From Streptomyces cacaoi (GTDB lineage Bacteria; Actinomycetota; Actinomycetes; Streptomycetales; Streptomycetaceae), in contig NZ_BJMM01000001.1 in the NCBI RefSeq assembly GCF_006539165.1, positions 1 through 64,000 of the forward strand: a stretch of DNA of 64,000 nt, written 5' to 3'. Shown here in pieces: positions 33,505-43,268 of the stretch. A model generated the notes under the pieces. That model had not been told where the DNA came from. It made no database searches and saw only the letters and a list, made by a program, of their open reading frames with translations. Position 1 is the stretch's first letter, and each line of letters starts with the position of its first letter. A program made the translations under genes and the position numbers.

Positions 33505-35787
33505 TCAGGACACGACGGCAGCGGCGGGGAAGCGGTCCCACACCCGGTGCCGGGAGAGCAGCTCGACGATCTCCCCGAGCACCGCGCGCGGGTCGTCGTC
33601 GGTCACCACGCCCGCCGAGCCGGCGGCGCAGCCGGCCGCGGCCAGCACGTCGGCGGCGCCCGCGCCCCAGCCGCCGAGCGGCTTCGCGTGCCGGTACGCC
33701 TCCGAGAGCAGGTGCAGCACCCGCGGGTCGGTGTTCGCGCCCTCGCCGCCGCCGGTCGCCGGGCCCAGCCCGGCCTTGGCGTCCCGCGCCCCGTAGGCGT
33801 CGGAGCCGCGGGCGGGCGCACCGGCCACCAGCAGCGCGTCGAACTCGGTCGAGCGGGCGTTCGCGAACGTCCGCTGCACGGTGACCGGTTCGCCCCCGTC
33901 ACCGTCGAACCGGCCGCCGGCCGGCGCGATGACGAGCGGCACCATGCCGCCCGCGTCGACCGCGTCCCGGACGGTCCGCACGGCGTCCAGGCCGGAGCCG
34001 CCGTCGGTGATGATGCCGATGATCCGGCCCTGCGTCGGCCAGCTGTTGCCGACCTGGGAGAGCGCCGGGCTCGGGTCGACCTCGGCGAGGCGTCCGGACG
34101 GGTCGGGGGCGGGCAGCCCGAGCCCGTCGGCGACCTGGGAGCACAGCACGGGGTCGATGTCGGCCAGCGTCCGCAGCACCCGCTCCTTGACGGTGTTCTC
34201 GTAGCACTTGCTCAACTCGAAGGTGTAGGCCGCCACCACGTGCTCCCGCTCGACGGGGGTCAGGCTCAGCCAGAACCGGCGGGGCTGGCTGGTGTGGTCG
34301 GCGAACGAGGCGGGCACCTCGCGCACCTTGGCCGCCTTCGGCGTCTCGACGGGAACCTCCACGTAGCCGCCCTGGGCCGCCGCGGCCTGGAACGGGCAGC
34401 CGCCGTCCAGGGAGTTGGGGTGGTACGGCGCCACGCCCTGGTGCACCCCCGTCTGGTGCAGCCCGTCGCGGAGCATGTCGTTGACCGGTGCGTGGGTCCG
34501 GTTGACGGGGATCTGCGCGAAGTTGGGGCCGCCGAGCCGGGTGAGCTGGGTGTCGAGGTAGGAGAAGAGCCGGCCGGCCAGCAGCGCGTCGTCGGTGATG
34601 TCGATGCCGGGGACGAGGTGGCCCGGGTGGAAGGCGACCTGCTCGGTCTCCGCGAAGAAGTTCGACGGGTTGGCGTTCAGCGTCAGCAGCCCGATGGGCT
34701 GCACGGGCGCCCACTCCTCCGGGACGATCTTCGTCGGGTCGAGCAGATCGATGCCCTCGAAGGTCTGCTCGGGGGTGTCGGGGAAGGTCTGGATGCCCAG
34801 CTCCCACTCGGGGTGGGCGCCCGCCTCGATGGCGTCGGCCAGGTCCCGCCGGTGGAAGTCCGGGTCGACCCCGTTGATGATCTGGGCCTCCTCCCAGGTG
34901 AGGGAGTGCACGCCCAGCTTGGGCTTCCAGTGGAACTTCACCAGGGTCGTACCGCCCTGCTCGTTGACCAGCCGGAAGGTGTGGACGCCGAAGCCCTCCA
35001 TCATCCGGAACGAGCGCGGGATGCCCCGGTCGGACATGTTCCACAGCGTGTGGTGCGCGGCCTCGGTGTGCAGGGAGACGAAGTCCCAGAAGGTGTCGTG
35101 CGCGCTCTGCGCCTGGGGGATCTCCCGGTCGGGGTGCGGCTTGCCCGCGTGGATGATGTCGGGGAACTTGATGGCGTCCTGGATGAAGAAGACCGGGATG
35201 TTGTTCCCGACCAGGTCGAAGACGCCCTCCGTCGTGTAGAACTTGGTTGCGAACCCGCGGGTGTCGCGGACCGTGTCGGCGGAGCCGCGCGAGCCGAGCA
35301 CCGTCGAGAAACGGACGAAGACCGGGGTCTCGACGTCCTTGCCGAGGAACGCGGCCTTCGAGACCGAGGTGGCGGACCCGTAGCCGCGGAAGACACCGTG
35401 CGCGGCGGCGCCGCGGGCGTGCACGACCCGCTCGGGGATCCGCTCGTGGTCGAAGTGCATGATCTTCTCGCGCAGGTGGTGGTCCTGCAACAGCACCGGG
35501 CCGCGGTCCCCGGCCTTGAGCGAGTGATCGGTGTCCGGCAGCCGCAGCCCCTGCGCCGTCGTCAGATACGGGCCCGTCTGCGCGCGGACGTTCGCGTCGG
35601 TGTCCACTTCCTCGCCGGTGGCCGAGTACGGCTCCGGCTTCGTCTGGTCGGCCTTCGGCGGCAGGGGGCCGCGCGGCTCGGTGGGCTCCTCCAGCTGCGG
35701 TGGCTCGACGCCGGGCCGGCCGGGGATCTCCGGCTCGGAGCCGTTGCCACCTGCGCTGTGCTGTCCGTGGGGCGGGCGCGCTGCCAT
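33505..35787 (-). CDS. katE: Large-subunit catalase (HPII type)
   Basis: 760 residues, the length of the HPII group. Distal His123 in VVHARGAAAHG, conserved NNIPVFFIQDA and KFPD segments, Arg-x-Phe-x-Tyr (RLFSYLDTQ) giving the proximal heme tyrosine, and after about residue 580 a C-terminal class I glutamine amidotransferase/DJ-1-like domain (IIGIITDGG) that distinguishes large catalases. Decomposes H2O2 in the cytoplasm, usually in stationary phase or osmotic stress. Start ATG 35787 follows AGGAGGAAC, a strong site; the longer frame upstream is not needed. The 267-bp gap to the SDR gene downstream shows no gene. Confidence 0.93.
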   Translation of the reverse strand: MAARPPHGQHSAGGNGSEPEIPGRPGVEPPQLEEPTEPRGPLPPKADQTKPEPYSATGEEVDTDANVRAQTGPYLTTAQGLRLPDTDHSLKAGDRGPVLLQDHHLREKIMHFDHERIPERVVHARGAAAHGVFRGYGSATSVSKAAFLGKDVETPVFVRFSTVLGSRGSADTVRDTRGFATKFYTTEGVFDLVGNNIPVFFIQDAIKFPDIIHAGKPHPDREIPQAQSAHDTFWDFVSLHTEAAHHTLWNMSDRGIPRSFRMMEGFGVHTFRLVNEQGGTTLVKFHWKPKLGVHSLTWEEAQIINGVDPDFHRRDLADAIEAGAHPEWELGIQTFPDTPEQTFEGIDLLDPTKIVPEEWAPVQPIGLLTLNANPSNFFAETEQVAFHPGHLVPGIDITDDALLAGRLFSYLDTQLTRLGGPNFAQIPVNRTHAPVNDMLRDGLHQTGVHQGVAPYHPNSLDGGCPFQAAAAQGGYVEVPVETPKAAKVREVPASFADHTSQPRRFWLSLTPVEREHVVAAYTFELSKCYENTVKERVLRTLADIDPVLCSQVADGLGLPAPDPSGRLAEVDPSPALSQVGNSWPTQGRIIGIITDGGSGLDAVRTVRDAVDAGGMVPLVIAPAGGRFDGDGGEPVTVQRTFANARSTEFDALLVAGAPARGSDAYGARDAKAGLGPATGGGEGANTDPRVLHLLSEAYRHAKPLGGWGAGAADVLAAAGCAAGSAGVVTDDDPRAVLGEIVELLSRHRVWDRFPAAAVVS

Positions 35788-35938
35788 GGCGGTTCCTCCT
35801 GCTGCGGTGCTGATCGGACCCCGCAGGGGTACCGCCGGGTGCCGGGCTGAAACGGGGCGCGCCCGGGGATACGCCGCGCCGGGTGACGGCACGACTCAAG
35901 CGGCGTACCACCACGGGACCTCCGGCACCCGGCCGCGG

Positions 35939-36907
35939 CTACGGCAGCCGTACCTCCAGGCCGCCGTCGTCCGCCGTCCTCGTCTCGAAGACCGGCTGCG
36001 GCGCGGTGGCGGGGCCGCCCACGTTCGCCCCGTCGGCGAGCCGGAAGACGCTGCCGTGCAGGGGGCAGGTGACGCAGCCGTCCGCGACGCGGCCCCCGGA
36101 CAGCGCGCCCGACTGGTGGCTGCACCGGTCGGCCAGCACCCGCACCCGGCCCCCGGCCTCGTCCGGCTCCCGCACCACCAGCAGCGGCACCTCGCCCAGC
36201 AGGAACCGGGACGGCTCACCGACGGGGAAGTCGGAGACCGAGCCCAGCCGGTGCCAGCCCTCCGGGACGACGTGCGGCACCGGCTCCGCCTTGTTGACGC
36301 CGACGGCCTGACGGTAGGCCAGATGACCGCCGATCATCCCGCCCACGCTCGCCGCCGTCATGCCCGCGTAGCCCAGCGCCCGGCCCCGCCACCGCCGGCC
36401 CCGCAGCCGTGCCACGAACGACGCCGCGTACAGGCCGACGGCCAGCGAGTTGGCCGCCGCGTGCACGACGCCGGTGCGCTGCTGTTCGGGGCGGGTGTCG
36501 GCCCAGTCCGTCCAGCCGGCGAGCGCCGCCGGCAGGGCCGCCAGCACGCCGGTGCCGACGAGCACCCGCCCGGCCCGTTCCGTTCCCGGCAGCAGGTCGA
36601 GCACCCCGGCCGACAGCCAGGCGCCCATCGGCACCTGCACCAGCAGGGGGTGGAGCGGATGCCCGAGCCAGCGGCCGCGCAGCAGGTCGCGGACGGTGCC
36701 GAGGGGCAGCGCGTGCACCGCGTCCCGCAGCGGGCCGGTGACGGAGTCCAGGGCGTCGGCCCGCGCCAGCGCGTCGACGGGGGCCGAGAGCGGCAGCTGT
36801 TCCAGCCGCCCGGTGAGGGTGTCGGCGCCGGGCGCCCCGCAGGCCCCGGCGGTGTCGGTGGTGTCGGCTGTGTGGTCCTTCGTGTCCTCGCGTGCTGTCG
36901 GATGCAT
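35939..36907 (-). CDS. Rieske [2Fe-2S] protein with DUF2231-like membrane domain
   Basis: 322 residues. N-terminal half has about four membrane segments (about 85-200) in a DUF2231-like arrangement (GHPLHPLLVQVPMGAW), C-terminal half a Rieske ferredoxin domain with Cys262-x-His264 (RCSHQSG) and Cys281-x2-His284 (CPLHGSVF), the four cluster ligands intact. Probably a membrane electron carrier whose cluster faces the cytoplasm or the outside; partner unknown. Not fused to an oxygenase. It is divergent from the methyltransferase gene and behind the catalase gene. Confidence 0.88.
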   Translation of the reverse strand: MHPTAREDTKDHTADTTDTAGACGAPGADTLTGRLEQLPLSAPVDALARADALDSVTGPLRDAVHALPLGTVRDLLRGRWLGHPLHPLLVQVPMGAWLSAGVLDLLPGTERAGRVLVGTGVLAALPAALAGWTDWADTRPEQQRTGVVHAAANSLAVGLYAASFVARLRGRRWRGRALGYAGMTAASVGGMIGGHLAYRQAVGVNKAEPVPHVVPEGWHRLGSVSDFPVGEPSRFLLGEVPLLVVREPDEAGGRVRVLADRCSHQSGALSGGRVADGCVTCPLHGSVFRLADGANVGGPATAPQPVFETRTADDGGLEVRLP

Positions 36908-37113
36908 ATCGCTCCGGTTGCCTCACCCGGCGGGCGACAAACGGGCCGCACCCCGAGCCACTCGGTCGGCCCCGGGCCGCCGGAGGCCGGTGCGGTGCCC
37001 CGGGGCCGGGCTCCGTACGCCGTGGGCAAGTACGCGCGGTGCCGCCGGAGTTCGGCGGGCGCGGCGCGTAAAGGGCGCGCGCCGTTCCGCTCCGGGTGGT
37101 TAGCGTCGGGCCC

Positions 37114-38025
37114 ATGAGCGAGCAGCAGGAGCACGGCTCCGGAGGACGTGCCGGGACCCACCCGGCCCACCCGGCCCCCGAGGCCGACGAGGCCCGCGCG
37201 GTCCCCGAGGTCTCCGGGACCCGCGAAGCGCGCGAGGCCCGCGAGATCAACAGGGCCAACTGGGAGGACCGGGCGGACGTGCACGCCCGCAGCGCCTTCT
37301 ACGACCTTCCGGGGTTCCGGGCGGGCGCCTCCACCCTGCGCCCCTACGAGCCGGGCGAGGTGGGCGAGGTGGCGGGCCGCAGCCTGCTGCACCTCCAGTG
37401 CCACATGGGGCAGGACACGCTGTCGTGGGCCCGGCTCGGCGCGCGGGTGACGGGCCTGGACTTCTCCGCCCGGGCCGTCGCCACCGCGCGCCGGCTGGCC
37501 GCGGACACCGGGCTCTCCGGGCGGGCCCGCTTCGTCGTCGCGGACGTCCACGAGGCCGCCCGTGCGCTCGCCGGGGAGCGGTTCGACATCGTCTACACCG
37601 GGATCGGCGCTCTGGTGTGGCTGCCCGATCTCGACCGCTGGGCCGGGACCGTCGCCTCGCTGCTGAAGCCCGGGGGCTTCCTCTACCTCGTGGAGCTGCA
37701 CCCGGTGGCCGAGGTGCTCGGCGACGACGGACGCACCGTGGAGTACGACTACTTCGACCGCCGCGCCCAGGAGTTCGACTCCCCGCACAGCTACACCGGC
37801 ACCGACCACGAGCTGACCAGCACCCGGTCGGTGCAGTGGCAGCACGGCGTCGGGGACGTCGTCACCGCGCTGGCGCGCGCGGGGCTGCGCGTGGAGTTCC
37901 TGCACGAGCGGCCCAGCACCCTCTTCGCACGCTTCCCGGTGCTGGAGCGGGACGGCGGCGAGTACCGCTACCCGGCGGGCGTGCCCGGCGTCCCGCTCTC
38001 CTACTCCCTTCGCGCGAGCCGCTGA
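37114..38025 (+). CDS. Class I SAM-dependent methyltransferase
   Basis: 303 residues. Rossmann methyltransferase fold: motif I LLHLQCHMGQDTLSW, then GLDFSARAV (acidic loop), FDIVYTGIGALVWLPD (motif IV region) and LLKPGGFLYLVE (motif VI). The first about 50 residues are hydrophilic. ATG at 37114 is preferred over the ORF's ATG six codons upstream: TAGCGT at 37101-37106 lies 7 nt before it, the arrangement of a leaderless promoter, and there is no ribosome binding site. Substrate unknown. Confidence 0.86.
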   Translation: MSEQQEHGSGGRAGTHPAHPAPEADEARAVPEVSGTREAREAREINRANWEDRADVHARSAFYDLPGFRAGASTLRPYEPGEVGEVAGRSLLHLQCHMGQDTLSWARLGARVTGLDFSARAVATARRLAADTGLSGRARFVVADVHEAARALAGERFDIVYTGIGALVWLPDLDRWAGTVASLLKPGGFLYLVELHPVAEVLGDDGRTVEYDYFDRRAQEFDSPHSYTGTDHELTSTRSVQWQHGVGDVVTALARAGLRVEFLHERPSTLFARFPVLERDGGEYRYPAGVPGVPLSYSLRASR

Positions 38026-38071
38026 GGACGGCCGCCCGGCCGCGGGGGCGCGGCGGGGCGGCCGGGCGTGC

Positions 38072-39445
38072 TCAGGCCACCTGTTCGAGCGTCCGGTCGC
38101 GGGGCGCGAAGAGCCAGTACAGGGCGGCGGGGACGGCGAGCCCCACCAGCCAGGAGATGTCGGCACCGCCGAGCGGGGCGACGAGCGGGCCGGTGTAGAA
38201 GTTCGTGGCCAGGAACGGGAATTGGGCGGCGACGCCGATCCCGTAGATCGCCAGTGCCCGCCACCGCCAGGCGCCGTAGCGTCCCTCGGGGTCGCTGAGC
38301 GCGGGCAGGTCGTAGCGCTCCTTGGCGACGAGGTAGTAGTCGACGAGGTTGATGGCCGACCACGGGGTGAACGCCGTGAGCAGGAAGAGCAGGAAGTCCT
38401 TGAAGGACGACAGGAAGCTGTCCTTGCCCAGCAGCGCCACGATCGTCCCGGCGATCATGATGCCCGCGATGTAGGCGGCGCGTCCGGCGGGGGAGAGGGT
38501 GCGCCGGCCACGGAATCCGCTGACGCCGGTCACCACCGACATGAAGCCGCCGTAGGTGTTGAGCACGTTGATGGTGAGCTTGCCCAGCGCGATGACGAAG
38601 TACAGACAGGAGGTCGCCAGCGTGCCGGTGCCGCCGAGGCCGACGATGTAGCCGACCTCGTGCCCGACGAACGCGTCACCGGCGGCAGCGGCGGCCAGCG
38701 CGCCGAACGTCATGGACCACTGCGAACCGAGCGCCGAGCCGCCCAGCGTCCACCAGAACGTGGCGCGGGAGGAGGTGGAGCGCGGCAGATAGCGCGAGTA
38801 GTCGGCGACGTACGGGCCGAACGCCAGCTACCAGGAGGCGGACAGCGAGATCGCGAGCAGGAACATCGGCAGCGAGAAGGAGTGGTCGTCCAGCAGCGTG
38901 CCCAGGTCGGCGCGCTGGAGCAGCCGGATGCCGAGGTAGACGAAGGTGAGGGCGCACACCAGCCCCGCGATGCGGCCCAGCGCGTGGACGACCCGGTAGC
39001 CGATGGCCGCGGCCACGCCGGTGATCAGGGCGAAGAGGACGATCCCGGCGGTGTCGCCCAGGTGTGTCAGTTCGCCGACGGCCTGCCCGGCCAGCACCGT
39101 GCCGCTGGCGAAGAACCCGATGTACATCACGATGACGAGCAGCAGCGGGACGACGGCGCCGCGCACCCCGAACTGCGCCCTGCTGGAGATCATCTGGGGC
39201 AGGCCGAGCCGTGGGCCCTGCGCGGAGTGCAGGGCCATCACGGCGCCGCCGAGCAGATTGCCCATCAGCAGTCCTATGAGGGCCCAGAGGGCGCTGACGC
39301 CGAACACGACGGCCAGCGCCCCGGTGACCACGGCCGTGATCTGGAGGTTGGCGCCCAGCCACAGCGTGAACTGGCTGAACGCCGTGCCGTACCGCTCCTC
39401 GTCGGGCACGACGTCGATCGACCGCCGTTCCACCACACCTGACAT
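38072..39445 (-). pseudogene. NCS1 purine/cytosine/allantoin-type permease, amber-interrupted
   Basis: 457 codons of a nucleobase:cation symporter-1 permease are intact in one frame except for a TAG at 38828-38830, which follows SLSASW and is followed in frame by LAFGPYVADYSRYLP. NCS1 homologues have Gln there (SWQLAFGPY), so one C-to-T change (CAG to TAG) explains it. The two parts (219 residues upstream, about 250 downstream) each have membrane segments; GNLLGGAVMALH and PQMISSRAQFGVRG are NCS1 features. A GGAGGC precedes the ATG at 39445. As written the product would be a truncated, probably inactive permease. It could instead be a sequencing error. Confidence 0.88.
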
Positions 39446-39564
39446 GCGCAGCCTCCACTCGCCCCCCGGAACCCCCTTGCATGGATCCATTCAGACTGGG
39501 GGTCGAGTGAATGCACGTCAATCACAGGACGGTAAAACCCGACGTCGCGGAGGCGTCCGGCCAT

Positions 39565-41181
39565 TCAGGCCCGGTGCACGATCCGCCCGTCGACGACCGT
39601 CAACGTGACCGGCGTCTCCGCGAGTTCACCCGGCGGGACGGCCAGCGGGTCGGCGGCGAACGCGGTGAGATCGGCCCGGAATCCCTCCCGGACGCGGCCC
39701 GCCCGGTCCTGCTCGCCCGCGACGAGTGCGGCGGTGACGGTCATCGCCTCCAGCGCCTCGCGCGCGGTCAGCGCCTGGTCCGGGGCCACCGGATCGCGGT
39801 CGCCGTGGCCCGGCAGCCGGCGCAGCCGGGCGGTGGCCAGGACCTCGCGCGGGTCGAAGTGCGCGATGGGCCAGTCCGAACCCAGCACCAGCGGCGCACC
39901 GGCGTGCAGCAGATCCGCGCACCGCCAGGCCCGCGACGCCCGCTCGGTGCCCAGTCGGGTGGACCAGTTGTCGCTGTGGTCGGCGCGGGTGTACTGCACA
40001 TGGCTCGGCTGCATCGAGGCGACGACGCCACAGGCGGCGAACCGGGCGATCAGCTCGTCCGGCGCGGTCTCGATGTGCTCGATGCGGTGCCGCGAGGCGC
40101 GGCTGTCCGGGGAGCTGTGCGGCGCCAGGCAGTCGAGCGCGTAGCCGACGGCCGCGTCGCCGATGGCGTGGGTGGCGGTGGGCACCCCGGCACGGGCGAG
40201 GGTGTCGACGGCCGCGGCGTACTCCTCGGGCGGCAGCCAGAACGGCTTCGTCGACTCGCCGTGGCAGTCCGGGTGGTGCAGCCACGCGGTGCCGTTGTCG
40301 ATGGTGCCGTCCATGAACAGCTTCACCCCGGCGACCTGCCACAGCCGGCCGCCGGTGCCCTGGAGCCGGACGATCTCGGCCAGCCCGTCCGCGTCGACAC
40401 CGGGCTGTGCCCAGGGCGCGCACCGCAGCCGGAGCGTCAGCCGGTCGCGCTCCTCCAGCAGGCGCAGGGCGGGCAGGCTGCCGTCGGAGAGGTCCATGGC
40501 GTGCCCTGCGGTGAGGCCGCAGGCGTTCATCCGGGCGGTCAGCGCGGCCAGTTCGGCGGCGACCTCCTCCGGCGCGAGGGAGGGCGCCGCACGCTCGACG
40601 CACTCCTTGGCCGGGTCCTCCAGCAGCTCGCCGGTGGGCACGCCGTCCGCGTCGCAGACGATCTCCGCGTTGCCGGCGAGCGCCACAGGACCGGTCACAC
40701 CGGCCAGTTCGAGCGCCCGGCCCGAGGCGAGCGCGGCGTGCCCGTCGAAGAGGGTGAGCAGCGCCGGGGCACCGTCGAGGACGTCGTCGATCAGGTCGCG
40801 GTGCGGGCGCCGGCCGCCCAGGATGTTGGGGTCGAGGCCGAAACCGCGGATCCAGGCGCCGGGTTCGGCGGTGCGCCGCGCCTCGGCGAGCGCGGCACGC
40901 AGCGCGTCGGTGTCCCGGCACACCGACAGATCGAGGCCCCGGGCCATCAGGGCGCCGTGCACGGGGTGCATATGGCCGTCGGTGAGCCCGGGGGTCAGCG
41001 TCGTGCCCGTCCCGTCGATCACCTCGGTGCGGGCGTCGCACGCCTGCCGGACCTCCGCGTCGTCGCCGACGGCGATCAGGACGCCGTCGCGCACGGCGAG
41101 CGCGGAGGCCGCGGGGCGGCCGGGGTCGAGGGTGTGGACGGTGGCGCCGAGGACGGCGAAGTCGGCACTGATGCGGGACAC
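39565..41181 (-). CDS. Amidohydrolase (YtcJ-like) family metal-dependent hydrolase
   Basis: 538 residues. Metal-binding HMHP at about residue 70 after a beta-sandwich N-terminus (TPGLTDGHMHP), TATHAIGDAAV and HRIEHIE with further His ligands, and LGSDWPI with the catalytic Asp near residue 435; all as in the YtcJ/Amidohydro_3 subgroup. Substrate unknown: hydrolysis of an amide or imide C-N bond. Flanked downstream by the NCS1 permease and upstream by an APC permease, all on one strand, suggesting uptake and opening of a nitrogenous ring or amide compound. Confidence 0.88.
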   Translation of the reverse strand: MSRISADFAVLGATVHTLDPGRPAASALAVRDGVLIAVGDDAEVRQACDARTEVIDGTGTTLTPGLTDGHMHPVHGALMARGLDLSVCRDTDALRAALAEARRTAEPGAWIRGFGLDPNILGGRRPHRDLIDDVLDGAPALLTLFDGHAALASGRALELAGVTGPVALAGNAEIVCDADGVPTGELLEDPAKECVERAAPSLAPEEVAAELAALTARMNACGLTAGHAMDLSDGSLPALRLLEERDRLTLRLRCAPWAQPGVDADGLAEIVRLQGTGGRLWQVAGVKLFMDGTIDNGTAWLHHPDCHGESTKPFWLPPEEYAAAVDTLARAGVPTATHAIGDAAVGYALDCLAPHSSPDSRASRHRIEHIETAPDELIARFAACGVVASMQPSHVQYTRADHSDNWSTRLGTERASRAWRCADLLHAGAPLVLGSDWPIAHFDPREVLATARLRRLPGHGDRDPVAPDQALTAREALEAMTVTAALVAGEQDRAGRVREGFRADLTAFAADPLAVPPGELAETPVTLTVVDGRIVHRA

Positions 41182-41253
41182 GTTGCTCCTTGCTGTGGTG
41201 CGGGGCGGCGCCGGGCCGGCGCCGCCGTGGGTGACGGCGGAACCGCCGTCCGG

Positions 41254-42933
41254 TCAGGGGGCGTGCGGCGGCCGGGGCCCGGCGGCGGTGCCGGCCGGGT
41301 CCGTGGCACGCGAGGGGGAGGGGGCGGCCGGCGCGGAGGCGTCCGCGTCCGCGCGGGAGCCGTCCTGGGCGGGCGCCTCGCCCAGCCCGAGGGCGCTCAG
41401 ATCGCGTCCCGGGCGGCGGGCGAAGGCCCAGGCGCCGAGGGCGGCGAGCGCCAGGACGAGGGCGGTGCAGACCCAGTAGGTGTCGCCGGGCGGCGGCTGG
41501 TCGGGCCGGACGTTGCCGTAGACGCCCCAGCCGATGACGGCGACGCCGACGAGCGGCACGCACAGATGGCGCACCGGCCGCAGCCCCCGGCGGTCCGTGC
41601 GCCACAGGTACAGCGGCAGCCCGACGAGCGTCACCAGCACGCTGATCAGCAGCGGGACCGTGCCCATGCCCGCCTCCCAGGAGGAGACGGTCGCCGGGGG
41701 CGCGTCGGTCACCAGCGGCGGCACGGCGATGCACGCGCCGATCATCCCGACCCACAGCAGGGTCGCACCGACCGGGACACCGCGCCGCCGCGACGCCCGG
41801 CCCAGCGCGCCCGGCAGCATCCCCGCCCGCGCGGCGGTGAACGAGATCCGGGACATCGCGGTGAGCGCGGCGACGAGACAGGCGACCGAGCTGATGGCGC
41901 CGACCGCGGCGAGCACCGCGTGCGCCTGCGGCAGGTAGTGGCCGGCGAGTTCGAGGAACGGCGCCTCGTTGGCGGGGTCGCCGAACCGGTCGGCGCCCGG
42001 CCCCGCGCCCTTCCAGCCCGCGTAACCGGCCAGCCCTGCCCAGGTGGACAGCGTGTACGTCACCCCGACGACCAGCACGGACACGAGCACGGTGACCGGC
42101 ACCACGCGGCGGGGGCTGCGCAGTTCGGCGGCCATGCTCGCGGAGTTGTCCCAGCCGACCATGCCCGCGACGGCGAGCGGGAAGGTGAGCCCGCTGAGCC
42201 CGGCGAGCCCGCCCGGGTCGCCGCCGTCGGCGTGCAGCGGAACGGTCGCGGCGGAGCCCGAACGCACCAGCAACAGCGCGGCGAAACCCAGCAGTACGGC
42301 GATCTGGACCGCGGCCAGCACCGAGGAGACCAGGCTGGAGGCGACGATTCCGCGCAGCACGACGGCGGCCGAGAACACCAGCACGGCGAGCGAGAGCACC
42401 AGCCACCAGGCGCCGCCCAGCCCGAGCGAGGCGGTCATCCAGTGCCCGGCGAAGACGGCGACGGCACCGATGGTCAACGGCCCGGAGAAGAGCGTGCAGT
42501 AGAAGACGCCGCTGGAGAGCCGGACCCCGAGCCCGGGCGAGACGGTGCCGAAGGCGTGGTACGCGTACGCGACGAACGAGCCCGGGGAGACGATGCGCCG
42601 GGCGAACTCCGCGACCGTGACGGCACCGGCCAGCAGCCCCAGCGTGGCGAGGAGGAAGGCCCACGGTGCCTGGGTCCCCATGGCCGCGACGACCGCGGGC
42701 GCGGTCAGGAACGCCCCGTTGACGGGCGCCATGTTGGAGAGGGTGACACCGAGCGCGCCACCGGGCCCGATGGCGCCTGCCCGCAGCCCGCCGTCGCCCT
42801 CGGGCGGGGGCTCCGCCGCGGTGCCGGTGGCGGCGGCGCCGGACGCACGGCCGGGCCCCGGGGCGATGCCGGACGGCGGTGCGGGGGTGACGGGTTCGGC
42901 GGCTGGGGTGGGGTCGGGGTGTCGGTTGCCCAC
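41254..42933 (-). CDS. APC-family amino acid permease
   Basis: 559 residues, about 12 membrane segments. Family start GALGVTLSNMAPVNGAF after a 45-residue Pro/Ala-rich hydrophilic tail; a second conserved part is SFTAARAGMLPGALGRAS in mid-protein. A 45-residue Ala/Pro/Ser tail ends the protein. Start GTG at 42933 is preferred because GGAGGA lies 4 nt before it; the frame also opens at a codon nine residues upstream. Substrate unknown; it lies 72 nt upstream of the amidohydrolase gene on the same strand, so shares its transcription. The 335-bp gap to the divergent TetR gene (42934-43268) has repeated TTAG units at 43042-43057 and no gene. Confidence 0.86.
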   Translation of the reverse strand: MGNRHPDPTPAAEPVTPAPPSGIAPGPGRASGAAATGTAAEPPPEGDGGLRAGAIGPGGALGVTLSNMAPVNGAFLTAPAVVAAMGTQAPWAFLLATLGLLAGAVTVAEFARRIVSPGSFVAYAYHAFGTVSPGLGVRLSSGVFYCTLFSGPLTIGAVAVFAGHWMTASLGLGGAWWLVLSLAVLVFSAAVVLRGIVASSLVSSVLAAVQIAVLLGFAALLLVRSGSAATVPLHADGGDPGGLAGLSGLTFPLAVAGMVGWDNSASMAAELRSPRRVVPVTVLVSVLVVGVTYTLSTWAGLAGYAGWKGAGPGADRFGDPANEAPFLELAGHYLPQAHAVLAAVGAISSVACLVAALTAMSRISFTAARAGMLPGALGRASRRRGVPVGATLLWVGMIGACIAVPPLVTDAPPATVSSWEAGMGTVPLLISVLVTLVGLPLYLWRTDRRGLRPVRHLCVPLVGVAVIGWGVYGNVRPDQPPPGDTYWVCTALVLALAALGAWAFARRPGRDLSALGLGEAPAQDGSRADADASAPAAPSPSRATDPAGTAAGPRPPHAP

Positions 42934-43268
42934 GGGTCCTCCGGGTTCGGTGCGGCACACGGTGCGGAGGGGCTCGTGCGCCGGAGGGGCGGCGGGAGCG
43001 GCGCCACGGCGGGAGCGCGGCGAGCCGGCCGGCCAACATCGTTAGTTAGCCTGATTAGCTTTGGGGGAACGTACCCCCACGACCGTCGCCAGGGAAGAGG
43101 TCGGCATGAATTTCCGTTGCGGATCGAAGGTGTGACGACGGAACCATCCGGCGATCGCGTGCCCGACAACGGAATCCGCAGAACGGTACTTCTGCGGGGC
43201 GGCGGTGGTTCCCCACGGGGGCTCCCTACAATCGCCTGGCCCGCCGTCCCCTCCCGTCAGGAGCAACC

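Noticed and set aside
43040..43060. TTAG repeats before the APC permease resembling an iron (IdeR/DmdR) box
   Set aside because: Only one half matches; the required inverted TTAGGTTAG/CTAACCTAA symmetry is missing, and the gene is not iron-related.
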